The notes beneath the pieces are model-generated. The model saw nothing but the letters and a program-made list of their open reading frames with translations, made no database searches and had not been told where the DNA came from. Of a stretch of 7,087 bases of DNA, positions 1 to 5,845 are shown one piece after another. Source of the stretch: Comamonadaceae bacterium. Lineage in GTDB: Bacteria; Pseudomonadota; Gammaproteobacteria; Burkholderiales; Burkholderiaceae_C. The DNA lies in assembly GCA_947464665.1 (NCBI GenBank), contig CANHXV010000103.1:1-7087 (forward strand), in the 5' to 3' direction. The translations under genes and the position numbers were made by a program. Position 1 is the stretch's first letter. Every line of letters begins with the position of its first letter.

Positions 1-797
1 AAACCAGGGATGGTAAAGACTTGTTCAGTTAAGACGGCTCCCGACAAAAGAGTTCCGAATTCCAAAGCGCCTAAAGTAATGATGGGTGTTAAGGCATTTC
101 GAAGCGCGTGTTTCAGAATGACAGTTCGCTCGTCTAGCCCCTTGGCGCGTGCCGTGCGAACATAGTCAGACTGCATCACTTGCAGCATGGCACTGCGGGT
201 GTGGCGCATGAGCACAGCAGCAATGGCATTGCCCAGAACAAATGCAGGCATGGCCATGCTTGCCAAATTGCCCATTAAGTCTTCTGTGGGGCTTACAAAC
301 CCAGATGCGGGCAGCCAACCCAGGTGAACTGAGAACAGCATGATCATCAATATGCCCAACCAGAAGTTAGGCGTTGACAAGCCCCAAAGTGCAAACACAT
401 TGGCAACATAATCCCAAACGGTGCCGCGACCTACAGCCGACGCAATGCCTGCAGGAATGCCGATGAGAACTGCAACACACATGGCCAAAAACGCCAACTC
501 TGCTGTGACGGGTAACTTTTGCAAAATCAAAGACAGAACAGGTAATTGAGTTCTGACCGATTCGCCCAAATCACCTTGCACTACGCCAGCGATCCAATAG
601 CCGTAGCGCACAGGCAAAGGTTCATCCAAATGCAACTTGGCTGTGAGGTAGGCCACCACATTGGGGTCTTGCTCCTCTCCCGCTAAAATTTTGGCGGGGT
701 CGCCGGGCAGCAATTGCTGCAGCCCGAAAATAAGCATCGACACCAACAGCAGCGTAGGTAGAACAGACAGTAAGCGTTTGACCAGGTAGCTTGTCAT
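1..797 (-). CDS. ABC transporter permease, DppB/OppB/GsiC type (3' end cut by the window edge)
   Basis: Inner-membrane permease of a peptide/nickel/opine-class ABC importer. It should form the translocation channel with a second permease (DppC type) and be driven by the two ATPases encoded upstream. I translated the minus strand from ATG at 797: 265 codons, open to the edge. The N-terminus (MTSYLVKRLLSVLPTLLLVSM) is the usual first membrane helix of DppB/GsiC, followed by LLPGDPA, the family's periplasmic loop motif, and several further hydrophobic segments. The EAA coupling loop is visible near residues 220-240 (YVRTARAKGLDERTVILKHA), and the last readable residues are VFTIPGF, matching the family's conserved E-x-V-F-x-x-P-G. 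Family members are usually about 310-340 residues, so some 45-75 are missing. ATG overlaps the TGA of the binding-protein gene (ATGA) and there is no clear Shine-Dalgarno, which suggests translational coupling. The substrate cannot be read from this subunit. Confidence 0.93.
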   Translation of the reverse strand, partial: MTSYLVKRLLSVLPTLLLVSMLIFGLQQLLPGDPAKILAGEEQDPNVVAYLTAKLHLDEPLPVRYGYWIAGVVQGDLGESVRTQLPVLSLILQKLPVTAELAFLAMCVAVLIGIPAGIASAVGRGTVWDYVANVFALWGLSTPNFWLGILMIMLFSVHLGWLPASGFVSPTEDLMGNLASMAMPAFVLGNAIAAVLMRHTRSAMLQVMQSDYVRTARAKGLDERTVILKHALRNALTPIITLGALEFGTLLSGAVLTEQVFTIPG

Positions 798-2317
798 GGC
801 GCCATTTTCAGACCTGAAACACGCAAGAGACCATCAGGAATATTGCGCACACCTGCCAATTTGCCGTTGTAGGCCCACAGCCAATTGCGGTGGTAAAGAT
901 AAATCACGGGGCGGTCTTTCAGAACTTGCGCAGAAATTTGCTCCATGATTTTTTTGCGTTTGACAGGGTCACGCTCGGCACGTGATTGGTTCAAAAGGGC
1001 ATCTGTTTCAGCGCTGCAATAGCCAGCGTAATTCAGGGGCTGCTTGCAACCGTGAAAGCTGAACATGTTGCCATCGGGATCAGGGCGACCGCTCCATGAA
1101 AGGACGTAAGCTTCAAAATCACCTTTGTCTGCCATGTTCAGAGACGTTGCAAATTCGGTGGTTTGAATTTTCACATCAAAGCCAGCATCGCGCGTCATGG
1201 CTTGGATGACCACGGCCAAGCGCTGGGCGTCTGAGGCGGTGGTGGTCATGAGTGTGAAGCTGGGTTTGACAACGCCAGCTTCTTTGAGCAGTGCCTTGGC
1301 TTTTTCAATGTCCCGTTTTGGCATCGGCACATTCTTGGCGTAATAAGAGTTGGTTGGCGCAACCCACTGATTGCCCACCAAGGCTTCGTTGTCCATCACG
1401 ACTTGCGCTAAACCCTGTCGGTCCAAAGACAATTCAAAGGCTTCACGGACCTTGGCATCGCGGCCTAAAGGATTCTTTTTGGCTTGCTCACTTTTGCCCA
1501 CGTTGATGGTGATGCCTTGATAGCCAATTTCGGTGATGCGAGAGACTTTGTACTTCTTGTCTTTCATCAGGTTTTCAACATCGTTGGACGCCATGCGTTC
1601 AATGAAGTCGAGTTGACCAGATTTTAAATTCGCCAAACGAACCGTGGCGTCAGGAATCGGTGTGTAGATGACTTTGTCGAAATGAATGGCATCTTTGTTC
1701 CAATAGTTGGCAAACTTTTCAAGCACGATGCGGTCTTGTGCTACGCGTTCGGCAAACTTGAAAGGGCCTGCGCAGACAGGGTTGGAGCCAAACTTATCGC
1801 CTGCAGCTTGTGCGGCTTTGGGTGAAACCATCATGCCGGCTCGATCGGTCAGTTGTGCCAAGAGGGGTGCAAAAGGTGCACTCAAATTCAAACGAACGGT
1901 GTTTGCGTCAATCACATCTACGCTGGAGATCGGTGCCAATTCGCCTCTGCGGTTTGAACCAGGTAAATTTTTGTGACGCTCAATGTTGAACTTCACAGCC
2001 GCCGCATCAAGCTTTTCACCGTCGTGAAAAGTAACCCCTTGTCGAATTTTAAGGGTGAGTGCTTTGCTATCTGAAGACCACTCGTAGCTGGACGCCAGTT
2101 GGGGCAAAATGTTTAATTTCTCGTCAATGTCAAACAACTTGTCACACAGAGATGAAAAAACAATTCGACCGACAAAGCTTCGCGCTAAGGTCGGGTCAAG
2201 GACATCAGGGTCTTCTGCCAAGCCAATGCGCAAGGTTTGGGCGCTGGCCAATCCTTGACTGAAGGCCATAAAAAGCGATAGTGATAAAAGCAAATGCTTT
2301 TGAGGTTTGAAATTCAT
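794..2317 (-). CDS. Periplasmic solute-binding protein, family 5 (peptide/nickel/opine type)
   Basis: This is the extracytoplasmic receptor that captures the substrate and delivers it to the permease pair. The 507 residues are a normal length for SBP_bac_5. Residues 1-26 form a Sec signal peptide: Lys-containing start, hydrophobic core LLLSLSLFMAF, probable cleavage ASA|QT. There is no lipobox, so a soluble periplasmic protein is expected. The mature part shows family wording: LRIGLAEDPDVLDPT at the start, VTFHDGEKLDAAAVKFNIER, the IPDATVRLANLKSGQLDFIE region, and the C-terminal RPVIYLYHRNWLWAY segment. Cysteines occur in PVCAGPF and FHGCKQPLNYAGYC and may form disulfides. The gene follows the two ATPase genes after 78 nt and overlaps the permease start by 4 nt. 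It has its own strong ribosome binding site, consistent with a need for more receptor than membrane subunit. The substrate could be a dipeptide, glutathione-like peptide, opine or similar; the sequence does not decide. Confidence 0.95.
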   Translation of the reverse strand: MNFKPQKHLLLSLSLFMAFSQGLASAQTLRIGLAEDPDVLDPTLARSFVGRIVFSSLCDKLFDIDEKLNILPQLASSYEWSSDSKALTLKIRQGVTFHDGEKLDAAAVKFNIERHKNLPGSNRRGELAPISSVDVIDANTVRLNLSAPFAPLLAQLTDRAGMMVSPKAAQAAGDKFGSNPVCAGPFKFAERVAQDRIVLEKFANYWNKDAIHFDKVIYTPIPDATVRLANLKSGQLDFIERMASNDVENLMKDKKYKVSRITEIGYQGITINVGKSEQAKKNPLGRDAKVREAFELSLDRQGLAQVVMDNEALVGNQWVAPTNSYYAKNVPMPKRDIEKAKALLKEAGVVKPSFTLMTTTASDAQRLAVVIQAMTRDAGFDVKIQTTEFATSLNMADKGDFEAYVLSWSGRPDPDGNMFSFHGCKQPLNYAGYCSAETDALLNQSRAERDPVKRKKIMEQISAQVLKDRPVIYLYHRNWLWAYNGKLAGVRNIPDGLLRVSGLKMAP

Positions 2318-2323
2318 GAAATA

Positions 2324-2329
2324 TCTCCA
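2324..2329 (-). promoter_or_regulatory. Ribosome binding site of the solute-binding protein gene
   Basis: The minus strand reads TGGAGA, ending 6 nt before the ATG at 2317. It is the only clear Shine-Dalgarno in the minus-strand operon, and it supports this ATG as the start. The 78-nt leader between the upstream ATPase stop and this start has a short imperfect TTGCA/TGCAA inverted repeat, too weak to call a terminator. Confidence 0.7.
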
Positions 2330-2395
2330 GTGAAAAAACTAGGGGGTTTGCACAAAAGCAGATTGCAACAACTTCAGATGCTGGGCTTCACGGCT

Positions 2396-3406
2396 CTATT
2401 GGGGCTGAAAAATCACAGATTCGGGAATGGGTAAATTTTGCCAGAAGTGACAGGCAATTTGATGCGTCCCATTCAATTGAATGGCAGGCTCTGTTGTTTG
2501 ACACAGTTGCGTTGCATGCGGGCAACGAGTGTGAAAGTGGCAACCACTCGGGGGATTCATGGGGCTGGGCACATCGCCGCCCAAAAGAGTGCGTTGTTTC
2601 TTGATGCCGGGATTCGGTCTGGGAATCGCGCTTAAGAGGGCTTGGGTGTAGGGGTGACGTGGTTGCAAAAAGAGTTGGTGCTTTTCTGCCAGTTCTACCA
2701 CCCGTCCCAGGTACATCACGGCCACACGGTCGGCAATGTGTTTCACAACAGCTAAGTCGTGAGCAATGAACAAATAGGCCAAGCCAAAGCGCCTTTGTAA
2801 GTCTTGTAGCAAGTTCACAACTTGGGCTTGTACTGAAACATCCAATGCTGAAACGGCTTCATCGCAGACAATCAATTTAGGTTCAACTGCCAAAGCACGT
2901 GCGATACCAATGCGCTGTCTTTGACCACCTGAAAACTCATGCGGATAACGCTGTGCATGTTCAGGCGCCAAGCCGACAAGCTTTAACAATTCTTGTACTC
3001 GTTCGGGGTGACGCCCTGTATGCAGATTGTGCAGTTTTAAAGGCTCACTTAAACATTGAAACACCGTCATGCGCGGATTGAGAGACGAGAATGGGTCTTG
3101 GAAAATGATTTGCATTTCTTTGCGCTGTGAGCGCAATTGATCTGCAGACAGGCCGCACAAATCTTGGCCCGCAAAGACCACTCGCCCTTGGGTGGGTTCT
3201 ATGAGTCGAAGCACCAGCCTACCCAGAGTGGACTTGCCGCAGCCTGACTCGCCCACAACACCTAAAGTTTCGCCAGCGCTCAAATGGATGTCGATGCCAT
3301 CCACTGCGCGCACCTTGTTGGGGCTGCGTCCAAACCATCCCGCATTGACTGGGAAATGTTTGACCAGTCCTTGAACCTGGAGCAGAGGTGTCTCAATGGG
3401 TGACAT
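2396..3406 (-). CDS. ABC transporter ATP-binding protein, OppF/DppF type
   Basis: One of two cytoplasmic ATPases of the peptide-class importer; it pairs with the OppD/DppD-type subunit encoded just upstream and couples ATP hydrolysis to the permeases. It has 336 residues, normal for the family. Visible motifs: Walker A GESGCGKS (52-59), Q-loop IFQDPFSSLNP with Gln103, signature FSGGQRQRIGIARAL (158-172), Walker B LIVCDE (178-183), D-loop SALDVS, and switch His216 in IAHDL. The extra C-terminal oligopeptide/dipeptide domain (oligo_HPY) follows from about residue 235. It contains HPYTQALL, the P-S-P-x-N-P-P-S-G-C-x-F signature, and Cys289, 295, 302 and 319. The VDG at residues 35-37 and the short insert NAGWFGRSPNKVRA before it favour the F rather than D subunit. 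The start overlaps the upstream gene by 14 nt with no strong Shine-Dalgarno, so translation is probably coupled. The substrate cannot be inferred from this subunit. Confidence 0.95.
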   Translation of the reverse strand: MSPIETPLLQVQGLVKHFPVNAGWFGRSPNKVRAVDGIDIHLSAGETLGVVGESGCGKSTLGRLVLRLIEPTQGRVVFAGQDLCGLSADQLRSQRKEMQIIFQDPFSSLNPRMTVFQCLSEPLKLHNLHTGRHPERVQELLKLVGLAPEHAQRYPHEFSGGQRQRIGIARALAVEPKLIVCDEAVSALDVSVQAQVVNLLQDLQRRFGLAYLFIAHDLAVVKHIADRVAVMYLGRVVELAEKHQLFLQPRHPYTQALLSAIPRPNPGIKKQRTLLGGDVPSPMNPPSGCHFHTRCPHATQLCQTTEPAIQLNGTHQIACHFWQNLPIPESVIFQPQ

Positions 3407-4412
3407 AGGGCATCAATGTTTCTGCTTTGAGGGGCGCCCGCAAACAGGCGCTCCAATGTCCAGGTGTTAGCTCAGTGAGTTTGGGTTTTTCTGTCTGACA
3501 AACCGCTTGCGCGAATGGGCAACGTTCTGCAAAAGAGCAACCCGTCGGACGGTTCAAAGGATTGGGCACCTGTCCTTCAATGGAGGCTAGCCTGCCTTGC
3601 ACTTCATCCAGGCTTGGAATGGAGCCAAGAAGTCCCACAGTATATGGATGCTGTGGTGTGTCGAACAAGGCTTGCACCGGAGCTTGCTCAACCACTTGGC
3701 CGGCATACATGACCACCACATGATCTGCCACTTCAGCCACAACACCCAAATCGTGTGTGATAAGCACAATGGCTGTTTGCGTTTCATCTTGCAAAGTGCG
3801 CATCAAATCTAGAATTTGCGCTTGAATGGTCACGTCCAGGGCCGTGGTGGGTTCGTCTGCAATCAGTAATTTGGGATTGCAGGAAAGGGCCATGGCAATC
3901 ATGACTCTCTGCCGCATGCCGCCCGACAATTGGTGCGGATAGTCGTCGAGTCTTTTCTCTGGCGCTGGAATTCGAACTTTTTGGAGCATTTCCAAAGCGC
4001 GCTGTGTGGCTTGTGTTCTGTCTAGCGGAAGATGCCGCATGAGGCCTTCCACAATTTGCTCACCCACCGTGAAAGCGGGGTTAAGAGAGGTCATGGGTTC
4101 TTGAAAAATCATGGCCATTCGATTGCCGCGTAAATTTTGCAGCTGACTGGCTGGCGCGCCCACCAATTCTTGACCTTCAAATTGAATGGAGCCGCTTCGA
4201 ACACTGCCAGCTGGCTTGGCCAAGAGGCCCATGATGGACAAGGAGGTGACACTTTTGCCGCAACCCGACTCGCCCACAATGGCCAAGGTTTGACCTGCAG
4301 CCACACTGAAACTGACGCCATCTACCGCTGTCAGCTCACCCGCATCGGTGTCGAAGGTGGTGATCAAATCCTTGACTTGAAGGACGTTGGCCGTATGTTC
4401 AGGGCTGGTCAT
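3393..4412 (-). CDS. ABC transporter ATP-binding protein, OppD/DppD type
   Basis: Partner ATPase of the OppF/DppF-type subunit. It has 339 residues. Motifs: Walker A GESGCGKS (47-54), Q-loop MIFQEPMTSLNP with Gln104, signature LSGGMRQRVMIAMAL (162-176), Walker B LLIADE (182-187) with DEPTTALDVT, and switch His220 in ITHDL. LSGGM-RQR-VMIAMAL and DEPTTALDVT are the hallmark wording of OppD/DppD/GsiA-N domains. The C-terminal oligo_HPY domain has HPYTVGLLGSIP, PNPLNRPTGCSF and Cys292, 298, 305 and 323. In several structurally studied members of this class equivalent cysteines hold an iron-sulfur cluster; that is an inference here. Its ATG overlaps the TGA of the DUF1028 gene (ATGA) and no purine-rich site precedes it, which points to coupling with the upstream gene. 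All hydrolysis residues are intact, so both ATP sites of the dimer should be active. Confidence 0.95.
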   Translation of the reverse strand: MTSPEHTANVLQVKDLITTFDTDAGELTAVDGVSFSVAAGQTLAIVGESGCGKSVTSLSIMGLLAKPAGSVRSGSIQFEGQELVGAPASQLQNLRGNRMAMIFQEPMTSLNPAFTVGEQIVEGLMRHLPLDRTQATQRALEMLQKVRIPAPEKRLDDYPHQLSGGMRQRVMIAMALSCNPKLLIADEPTTALDVTIQAQILDLMRTLQDETQTAIVLITHDLGVVAEVADHVVVMYAGQVVEQAPVQALFDTPQHPYTVGLLGSIPSLDEVQGRLASIEGQVPNPLNRPTGCSFAERCPFAQAVCQTEKPKLTELTPGHWSACLRAPLKAETLMPYVTH

Positions 4413-5122
4413 GGTTGGAGTCGAGCTTGATTAAAGCGTTCAATTTGAGCTTCAATGAGGCTGCGATCTATCAGGCCTACCGGATTGTGTCTTCCAGGCA
4501 GGCAACTTAAAAACGGTTGAAAGCGCTCTAAACTTTTGTCATACAAGCGCTTGAGTTCCAAAAGAGGATCTTCGTGATCATCGACACGAAGATCGAGCTG
4601 GAGGTAGTCTTCGTCAGCATGAATTCTGAGCGCGGCAGATTGTTTGCCACGTTTGTCACCGCCAGCGTCTTCCCCAGCTTGCATGGCCAAAATGAGCCGC
4701 TCTGCCAGAGGCATGCCCTGAGTAGCTTGAAACACCTTGGCTGTTTCTGCCAGAACTTGAGGACCTGCCAGCATATTGCCTGCAATGCTGAAATCTTGGC
4801 CTGAAACATGGCCACACCAGTCGATACAAGCTTTTCCGGTATGCGCAACTGCCTCGCCCTGCATGGGCAATAAATGGACTTGTCTTTGCTCACTGCCCGC
4901 ATCGGTCTGCAATAAATCTTGCATTACTTGTTGCATGGCCTTACCGCTTTGCATAAGCTTCATACCCAGTGGGCCGAGCAAGGGGTTCATGAGGGCTTGG
5001 GTAGACAACGCGCCAACGCCGCGTTGGGTGTGAACGCACAAGGACCCCACCGCAAAAAATCGCGAAGCAATTGCGACACCTAAAGTGCCATTGGATTCTC
5101 GAGCAAGCAAAGACCAGGTCAT
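4409..5122 (-). CDS. DUF1028 family protein (putative Ntn-hydrolase), first gene of the peptide-transporter operon
   Basis: A conserved protein of the DUF1028/COG3342 family, placed in the Ntn-hydrolase superfamily; its physiological reaction is not established to my knowledge. Family blocks in order: ASRFFAVG (19-26), GVGALSTQA (35-43), AHTG (93-96), CIDWCGH (99-105), GNMLAGP (115-121), GDKRGKQSAAL (155-165) and DLRVDDHEDP (177-186). I chose the ATG at 5122, giving 237 residues. The frame can be extended to a TTG at 5146, but family proteins begin like MTFSIVAR, and MTWSLLAR here matches. With this start, removal of Met would expose Thr2 as the terminal residue, as an N-terminal-nucleophile enzyme would need. 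There is no signal peptide, so it is cytoplasmic. The final ~45 residues after the DLRVDD block look lineage-specific. It is the promoter-proximal gene and overlaps the OppD-type gene by 4 nt. A role in hydrolysing the imported amide or peptide is an inference from position and superfamily. Confidence 0.9.
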   Translation of the reverse strand: MTWSLLARESNGTLGVAIASRFFAVGSLCVHTQRGVGALSTQALMNPLLGPLGMKLMQSGKAMQQVMQDLLQTDAGSEQRQVHLLPMQGEAVAHTGKACIDWCGHVSGQDFSIAGNMLAGPQVLAETAKVFQATQGMPLAERLILAMQAGEDAGGDKRGKQSAALRIHADEDYLQLDLRVDDHEDPLLELKRLYDKSLERFQPFLSCLPGRHNPVGLIDRSLIEAQIERFNQARLQP

Positions 5123-5137
5123 GTGTGAAGTTCTAAT

Positions 5138-5165
5138 TTGGTGCAATATTTGAGTATCCTATGAT
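5138..5165 (+). promoter_or_regulatory. Possible -10/-35 of the 133-residue gene
   Basis: TATGAT (5160-5165, 5 of 6 to consensus) lies in the inverted repeat and would direct transcription rightward, with a leader of about 58 nt before ATG at 5230. The -35 at 16-nt spacing is TTGGTG (5138-5143), a weak match with only TTG clearly conserved. It might be activator-dependent or not a promoter at all. Confidence 0.2.
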
Positions 5166-5170
5166 ACTCA
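5151..5170. promoter_or_regulatory. Perfect 8+8 bp inverted repeat, probable operator in the divergent intergenic region
   Basis: The sequence TGAGTATC-CTAT-GATACTCA is a perfect dyad with a 4-bp spacer. It lies in the 107-nt gap between the DUF1028 operon and the divergent 133-residue gene. An 8-bp arm with one fixed spacer is expected by chance about 0.1 times in a window of this size and about 0.002 times in a 107-nt gap, so placement is suggestive. It covers possible -10 elements on both strands, so a bound dimeric repressor could control both directions. It is 20 bp from end to end, the usual size for a helix-turn-helix dimer site. I cannot assign a regulator family, and no regulator gene is in the window. 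Confidence 0.5.
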
Positions 5171-5191
5171 TGCAATAAAGATGCCTGTCAG
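5161..5191 (-). promoter_or_regulatory. Possible sigma70 promoter of the DUF1028-transporter operon
   Basis: The minus strand shows CTGACA (5191-5186, 5 of 6 to TTGACA) and TATCAT (5166-5161, 5 of 6 to TATAAT), separated by 19 nt, two more than ideal. Transcription would start near 5154, leaving a leader of about 32 nt before ATG at 5122. The -10 lies inside the inverted repeat. There is no good Shine-Dalgarno in this leader. The call is based on matching to the consensus only. Confidence 0.3.
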
Positions 5192-5229
5192 CTAATTTTT
5201 TTGATTTTCAAGCGCAGTAAGATCTGAGC

Positions 5230-5631
5230 ATGGCGCACAAACCTAACATTCCACTCAATTCTAAGCAACTTCAAGCGTGTGCAAAGCAGGCTTTGGATCA
5301 ATGCGCTTGCTCACTCAAAATTTGCAAAGGCTGGGAAAGTGTCAGCGATGATCGCTGGCCATCCAAGCAGTTGAAACTTGAGGGCACATTGCGCCGCGAG
5401 TTGGCGGATGGTGAGTCTGAGCTGAGCTTCGAAGAGTTTCACCCCAACGGCACGCGTTATGACTCACCAGAGGCGCCCATTGCCTTGAACTATTTCCCCT
5501 ACAACCGCGCCGATGTGTATGGCTGCCAACAATGCGGCTGTGCTGTTTTAAAGTACACCGAGTACGGTGGCTACTACATTGACCAACGCGTCAGACTGGT
5601 TGATGCAGCGCTGGTAACCGACGCAACTTAA
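5230..5631 (+). CDS. Conserved-looking hypothetical protein with CxxCxC motif, 133 residues
   Basis: I do not recognise a named family. The predicted product is a soluble cytoplasmic protein with no signal peptide or membrane helix. Seven cysteines fall in two groups: Cys17, Cys25, Cys27 and Cys32 near the N-terminus, and Cys99, Cys102 and Cys104 (CQQCGC) near the C-terminus. The second is followed by an aromatic stretch LKYTEYGGYYIDQRVRLV. This spacing would suit a metal (zinc) site, but it could be only structural. The middle (WPSKQLKLEGTLRRE, FEEFHPNGTRYDSPEAPIALNYFPYNRADVY) is rich in charged and aromatic residues and looks like a folded domain. The reading frame has natural codon use with no competing longer frame, so I accept it as a real gene. 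The Shine-Dalgarno before ATG at 5230 is weak (TAAGATCTGAGC). It is divergent from the DUF1028 operon, with a shared possible operator between them, but functional linkage is unproven. Confidence 0.75.
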   Translation: MAHKPNIPLNSKQLQACAKQALDQCACSLKICKGWESVSDDRWPSKQLKLEGTLRRELADGESELSFEEFHPNGTRYDSPEAPIALNYFPYNRADVYGCQQCGCAVLKYTEYGGYYIDQRVRLVDAALVTDAT

Positions 5632-5640
5632 ACAGGTTGA

Positions 5641-5706
5641 CCGATCAGGAATGACATCAATGCGGACCAGTCTATCCACGTCGATGGCGGTATGGTTTTA
5701 AGTTAA
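5641..5706 (+). pseudogene. C-terminal relic of a short-chain dehydrogenase/reductase
   Basis: Reading frame CCG at 5641 to TAA at 5704-5706 gives 21 residues ending INADQSIHVDGGMVLS. The pattern I-x-x-x-x-x-x-x-V-D-G-G-M is the standard C-terminus of classical SDR enzymes of FabG type, where the end of the sheet reads like ITGQxxxVDGGM. A TGA at 5638-5640 blocks the frame immediately upstream, and the gene for the 133-residue protein ends only 9 nt earlier, so the remaining ~230 residues of a normal SDR are absent. There is no start codon or ribosome site. The simplest reading is a remnant left by deletion or recombination between this spot and the neighbouring gene. Chance resemblance of 16 residues is possible but less likely, because the stop falls at the right distance after VDGGM. 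Confidence 0.55.
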
Positions 5707-5797
5707 ATGCCAATCTCTTCACATTCGCGACTCGGAATTGGGGATAACCATAGTCTTGTTACAGCGCTCCATAACGCACAATGAGCGTCGTTGAGGC

Positions 5798-5824
5798 CAC
5801 AGCCATCTTGCTGTGTGCGTTTTC
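5798..5824 (+). terminator. Small hairpin with T-run before livG, weak terminator or leader structure
   Basis: CACAGC (5798-5803) and GCTGTG (5810-5815) form a perfect 6-bp stem with a 6-nt loop, and TTTTCT follows after 4 nt. It lies between the 133-residue gene or SDR relic and the livG start, about 30 nt before the ATG. The stem is short and the T-run is displaced, so termination would be inefficient. It could equally be a leader hairpin of the livG transcript. I see no convincing promoter in the rest of the 5707-5845 spacer. Confidence 0.25.
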
Positions 5825-5845
5825 TAGAATTCGGTGCCAAGCTTC

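Noticed and set aside
2318..2395. Possible terminator or attenuator between the OppF-type ATPase and the binding-protein gene
   Set aside because: The best inverted repeat is about 5 bp (TTGCA/TGCAA) with an 11-nt loop and no T-run after it.
4137..4430. 97-residue plus-strand frame opposite the OppD-type ATPase
   Set aside because: It is antisense to well-conserved ATPase sequence with intact Walker A; no family resemblance and no ribosome site of note.
4528..4902. 124-residue minus-strand frame inside the DUF1028 gene
   Set aside because: It is in another frame of the same strand as a gene whose conserved blocks run through the whole segment; its sequence looks random.
5718..5747. TTCACA and GGATAA as a possible livG promoter
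   Set aside because: The -35 is good but the -10 match is poor at 18-nt spacing; it is not strong enough to list.
5823..5844. Cluster of XbaI, EcoRI and HindIII sites just before livG, resembling a cloning polylinker
   Set aside because: The three six-base sites fall in 22 nt, but the flanking sequence is ordinary and the livG frame runs smoothly out of it. No further linker sites or vector sequence are seen, so chance is more likely than a synthetic joint; read mapping across the spot would settle it.
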